A DNA stretch of 64,000 nucleotides from Ophioceras dolichostomum (taxonomy: Eukaryota > Ascomycota > Sordariomycetes > Magnaporthales > Ophioceraceae). Position 1 is the stretch's first letter. Each line of letters begins with the position of its first letter. The stretch is taken from the NCBI GenBank assembly GCA_003049485.1, contig PYST01000031.1, forward strand, positions 62,001-126,000, read 5' to 3'. Below are positions 59,901 through 64,000 of the stretch, one piece after another. Below the pieces are notes generated by a model that ran no database searches, was not told the origin of the DNA, and saw nothing but the letters and a program-made list of their open reading frames with translations. The position numbers and the translations under genes are program-made.

Positions 59901-61935
59901 CAGCTGGACGAGCTCCGGGTGCAGATCACAGACGGCGAGACGGGCTCGGAGGGTCTGCGTATACGGCTCGAGGAGGAGGAGGCCAAGATCACCATGCTGA
60001 CGGAGGAGCTCGCGTCCAAGCAGTCCCAGGTCGGCAGCTTGGAGGAGGAGCTGCGGCTGTTCCAGGAGAAGCTTCAAGGGTCGCAGATCAAGCTGGCGGC
60101 TTTGACGAGCCGTTTCGACGCGCGCACGGAGCGGACCAAGGATCTCAGCCAGCGGCTGTACTCGCAGAACGAGCGTCTGTGCCGGCTGCTGGAGCGGCTG
60201 GGCTTTGCGGTCACGCGCGAGGGCGGATCTATGTCCATCACGAAGATCCCACGGGCCGAGCGGTCGTCGATGCTGCTAAACCCGCCAACCCCAGGGGCAA
60301 CCTCGGCAACCTTAGTAGATGCGGATTCCTCATCTCGGTCTACAACGGCGGCGTCGGCGGGCGACCTCGAGCTCCTGTACTGGATGAACGCAGGCGACGC
60401 GGACGAGGAGGCGGAGCGGTTCGAGGCGTTCGTCGGCTCTCTCGGCGGCTTCGACGTGGACGCCTTCGCCGAGACCGTGTACAGGCGCGTCAAGGACGTG
60501 GAGCACATCGCGCGCAAGCTCCAGCGCGACGTGCGAGGGTACCGCGAGAAGACCCACAGCCTCCAGAAGGAAGCGCACGATAAGATTGCCTTCAAGCACT
60601 TCAAGGAGGGCGACCTTGCGCTGTTCCTCCCCACGCGCAACCAGACCAGCGGGGCCTGGGCGGCGTTCAACGTGGGCTTCCCCCACTACTTCCTACGCGA
60701 GCAGGAGGCACACCGCCTCCGCAATCGCGAGTGGCTCGTCGCGCGTATCACGCGCGTGCAGGAGAAGGTCGTCGACCTGTCTAAGAACCTGCAGGGCGGC
60801 GCCAGCGGCAGTGGCCAACAGGAAGCAGGAGGGGGGAGCCATCACGGCAGTAACAGAGCTGGTGGTGGTGGTGGTGGTGCTGCTGCTGCTGCTGAGACGG
60901 AGTCGCTCAACGACGAAGACAACGATAATCCCTTTGACCTGTCCGACGGCCTGCGGTGGTATATGATCGACGCGCAGGAGGACAAGCCCGGCGCCCCCTC
61001 CACGCCGGGGCTTGGCAAGACCACGGTGGCGGCCAACAACGTCGAGGCGATGGGCGACATGCACACGCACGCGCGGTCCGTCTCGGGCGGCAACAAGGCA
61101 CTCGCCGTGCTGAGCGGGCGGCCGACGGGCATCGACGGCGTGAGCAAGACGCTGTCCAAGAGCCTCGAGAGCCGTCGGTCCAGCACGAGCAGCTCCAGGA
61201 GGGTCCTACCTTTCGCGCTGGGGTCTGGTGGAGGCGGAGGGGCGGGTGGTAGTGGTGGTGGTGGTGGTAGGAATACCGCCGCAAGCGAGACTAACAGTCT
61301 ACGAGCGGCTCATCCCGACACGCCGTCCGCTGCCAGCCCGACGCTGCACCAGGCGCAGATCCATTCATCCCTGGCCCGCTCGCCCGACCAGGCGGCCTCG
61401 GCTGTCGGTGGTGCTGCCGCCGTGCCTCCCGTGAGCGGCAGCCTCGAGCATCTGCAGCAGCATCTGCAACAGCAGCAAGCCGTTGCTGCCACTACGGGAG
61501 AGGTACGCACCACCAACACCAACACCGGCACCAGCGAAGTGATGGATTCCTTGCTCGGACCTTGATGTCGTCTACCTACCTATCTAGCTGCCTATCTCCC
61601 TCATCCTCGCTACCAAGCCTCCCAACACACTCCACAGTCGTGCTGATATCTCCATTTGCTTCCCGTTATCTTTATTATCCCGCGTTCAGAGTCGTTTTCG
61701 TCCCCAGCCGGCTCGTAGACAGTCGCATCCACCCCAGCAGCAAAACCTCCTGCAGCAACAACAACCCCAACTGCAACGCGGCCAAGTTACACGCGAACAG
61801 AGCACAGCATCGACGGTCGAGAGTCCGTCCAAGAAGAGCGTTGTCTGGGACCACCTGTGGAACCTTGACCTGAGCTATGAGAGCGGGAAGAAGAAGCAAG
61901 GTCAAGGACAGGGTGGCGCTAACGACAACAAGTGA
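56960..61935 (+). CDS. ATG11: Autophagy scaffold protein ATG11
   Basis: Four exons: 56960-57027, 57130-57241, 57324-61502 and 61708-61935 (1528 aa). Exon 1 encodes a ubiquitin-like start (MATQVLIAHTGQRLQID) continued by LDDFKVSVSRQ and NCLIALVPPGKALK, then KEIFVYDGRM. Long coiled coils occupy about residues 480-1030. The conserved C-terminal Atg11/FIP200 claw includes GDLALFLPTRNQ, AWAAFNVGFPHYFLRE and RNREWLVARI (about 1152-1200), followed by NPFDLSDGLRWYMIDAQED. Atg11 tethers cargo receptors to Atg1 and Atg9 in selective autophagy. Without the last intron the frame stops at 61565 after SLLGP. With donor GAG|GTACGC (61503) and acceptor CCCCAG (61707) it continues in phase into a Gln-rich segment and SVVWDHLWNLDLSYESGKKK, which resembles the C-terminal end of related proteins. 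I prefer this model but it needs transcript data. Gly-, Gln- and Ala-rich linkers lie between claw and tail. Confidence 0.88.
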
Positions 61936-62811
61936 GATAGAGAATCGTGTAGAGTTATGCACGTGCATGTAGATAGATCGCATTCCTTCCTTTTTCTTTT
62001 TAACCCGTTCTTGGATTGTTTTGCTAGCATTCCGCTCTTGTTGTTTATTCAGTCTTGGATAACCGGATTCCCGGGTATTTTTATATAATCCCCTTCCTTT
62101 TCTTGTCTCTTGTTTGTTATTATACTGTGTTGGTGTGTAGCTGGAGAGTTCGAGAGATTGTAAGATCGAGTCCATCAGCAGCATTCTTGGGCGCCGAAGG
62201 GTTTTGGTCCGAACAACAGTCGCATTCGGGAGTTGTCAATGTGTCAGTGTATATAGTCGTTCAAGTATCCCCCTATCCTGCATCTTCAGCAGCGTCAAGT
62301 CAGTAGGGAGTCCTAATCAGGTAACGACAGCGTTAACCGACTCGTTTGTATATCTTCTTATCCGTTCCTTCCAGCAGGTAGTTCGTTACCGTACGTCCCT
62401 GACTAGGTAGATACCTGGGTAACCCATACATAGATCCAACCTACAAACGATTGATTCTCTTCATAATCTTGTCATATTCCTGGCCCTGCTGAGAGGCGAT
62501 TGGCGACCATCTACCTAGACAACACATGCATATATCACGGACGGGTCTACATATATGCTTCACCTCCACCTCTCTCGGGTACCCTCCCAGGAATAATGAG
62601 TCGTTACCAGTTATGTATGGAACCAAGAGGGAGACACATAGAGACTTTCCAAAATTAAAGGAGATAACGGAGGCGTCTTATATATCTTAATAATACAACA
62701 GACATCTTTGTTACATACACCAATACTGAGACATAAATGACAAGTCGAGGTTCATGCCACTTCGGTATCTAGTAATTTTCTTAATTCTCCCCCTCCATGG
62801 GCCCGCCCCCA
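61936..62811. other. Spacer between convergent ATG11 and bL9m genes
   Basis: 876 bp of T-rich 3' region; contains a TAGGTAGATACCTGGGTA motif near 62404-62421. No gene is supported. Confidence 0.6.
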
Positions 62812-64000
62812 TCACGACGATGGCGGCGTCTGACCCGTCTGACTCCTGAACACGGCAAGCTGCGACATGAGCGGATCGGCGGCGACGAGCTCGACGACGC
62901 GGCGCAGGGGCTCGACGCGCTTCTTCTCCTTCCCCCCGCCGCCGTCCTGAGGATGAGGCACCTCGATCTGGTAGTCGTACCTGCCGAGCTTGACGATCTT
63001 GCCGCCCTCGGCGACGCCCTCGATCGAGATGTCGTGCTCGCCCAGCACGAGGGGCGTGTCCGGCGCGCCGGTGCGCAGCATCGCGTTGATCCGATCGCGG
63101 AGGTCCTTGTGCGTCACGGAGCCGTATATCTTCGCGCCGCCGCCGCGCCGCGGCTCTTCTTCTTCTGCAGCTAGATGAGGTTGCTCGGCGGGGCGGCCGG
63201 ACACGGTAGCGTTGGAGGGCACCAGCGGCGAGATGGTCGGGGGCGGAGGCGGTGGCGGGGTCAGGTCGAGGCGGTGGATGGCGGAGCTGTGCTGCGGGAT
63301 GATGGTGCAGTAGATCGCTAGGACGGGCGGGATGATGGCCTCGAGCAGCTCGGCGGCTGCCGCTGCCGGGAGGGTCTGCAGATGGATATATCGTGTTGGG
63401 ATCACCTTGTCAGCGGCTGGTCGTCTGTGTGTTTGCACGGTCCTCACGCTGCTACAATTCTTGCACTGCGAGAACGAAGAAGCTTAAGAGGATGGGGCGC
63501 AGGTAATGTGATGGAGAAGGGAGCGGGGAGGGGGGAAGAACGCGACGCGAGCTACGCACATTTGTGTTGAGCTTCGGCGCCGCCACAGCATTCTTAGCTG
63601 GTACTGCCTTAGGCTTAGCTGCTACCTCGGGTTTATCTGCTGCCTGTTTTTGCTTTCCCTTTGTAATCTCCTCGTCGACCACGCGCTTGAGGCCAAAGAA
63701 TGGGTCGCGAGTGCCGATGGCGTCCTTGGTCAGGCCCAGCTCCGCGAACCGCTGTTGGGTCATGTATTCCGCCCGTCCGTTGGGAAGCCACATGTTCCGC
63801 ATCCGGCCGCGGGCCACGCGGAAGATGGAGTCTGTTGTCATTGAGATGGGGTGAGGCACGGATTAGTCTAGGTCGCCTCCTCAAGCTGGACCTCGTCCGT
63901 CGGTCTAATGGCTCGAACGCTCGTCGCGACGCCCCTGGCTCTTAGTACAGCAGGCTATCAGGGGCTGGAAAACGTACGTTTTGGGCCGAAGCCAACGACG
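62812..64000 (-). CDS. Mitochondrial ribosomal protein bL9m (partial, 5' end outside window)
   Basis: Three exons seen on the minus strand: a 23-nt fragment of an upstream exon (64000-63978), then 63831-63560 and 63375-62812. The first junction rebuilds VVGFGPKHSIFRVARGRMRNMWLPNGRAEYM, the N-terminal domain of ribosomal protein L9, including its conserved GxxRN-like loop. The C-terminal part has IYGSVTHKDLRDRI and LGRYDYQIEVPHP, separated from the N-domain by an Ala/Lys linker and a Pro-rich stretch. Yeast Mrpl50 is the counterpart. The presequence and the start codon lie beyond 64000. The last join, LNTN to TLPAAAAAELLEAI, is in phase with a CTGAC branch site. Confidence 0.88.

Overview
The window looks like nuclear DNA of a filamentous ascomycete (Pezizomycotina, most likely Sordariomycetes; I cannot name the species). 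Genes have few short introns (about 50-200 nt) with GT..AG ends and CTAAC/CTGAC-like branch sites. Coding regions are GC-rich. Intergenic DNA is rich in CT tracts and short TACCTAGGTA motifs. The protein set (Atg11, HET domain, fungal CENP-H, PTS1-bearing 4-coumarate-CoA-ligase-like enzyme) fits this group. It is a draft assembly, with a 16-N gap at 1859-1874 and a single N at 16161.

Layout. 0-10 kb: PRP39 splicing factor (-), then a synaptojanin-type phosphoinositide phosphatase (+). 11-20 kb: peroxisomal 4CL-like acyl-CoA ligase (+), ATP11 F1-ATPase assembly chaperone (-), a 2OG-Fe(II) oxygenase with two apparent frameshifts (-), and cytochrome c peroxidase CCP1 (+). 21-31.5 kb: Gfo/Idh/MocA oxidoreductase (-), oligoribonuclease REX2 with a hydrophobic tail (+), HET-domain protein (-), DUF3431 protein (+), phosphoglucomutase (+). 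31.8-32.9 kb: a decayed Tc1-type (DD34E) transposon. 34-40 kb: a UBP16-like membrane-anchored deubiquitinase (+) and a secreted/type I membrane Cys-rich protein (-). 44.8-47.2 kb: a nine-exon conserved fungal protein of unknown function (+). 49.7-50.1 kb: NHP6-type HMG-box protein (-). 55.3-56.1 kb: CENP-H kinetochore protein (-). 57-62 kb: ATG11 (+). 62.8-64 kb: the 3' part of the mitochondrial ribosomal protein bL9m gene (-), cut by the window edge.

Most genes are unrelated housekeeping functions in alternating orientation, so I see no operon-like or biosynthetic cluster. Several products (ATP11, CCP1, bL9m, probably REX2 and the UBP16-like enzyme) act in or on mitochondria, but this may be chance.

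The two large gene-free stretches (39.8-44.8 kb and 50.1-55.3 kb) stand out, because other spacers are mostly 0.3-2.5 kb. The second holds an uninterrupted run of 699 T (54202-54900). I found no convincing undescribed multi-gene system. The items most worth a second look are the poly(T) tract, the back-to-back splice sites and upstream ORF in front of NHP6, the separate last exon of ATG11, the tail-anchor-like end of REX2, the broken 2OG oxygenase gene, and the helically spaced TGCAG and AGGTCAACAG repeats.
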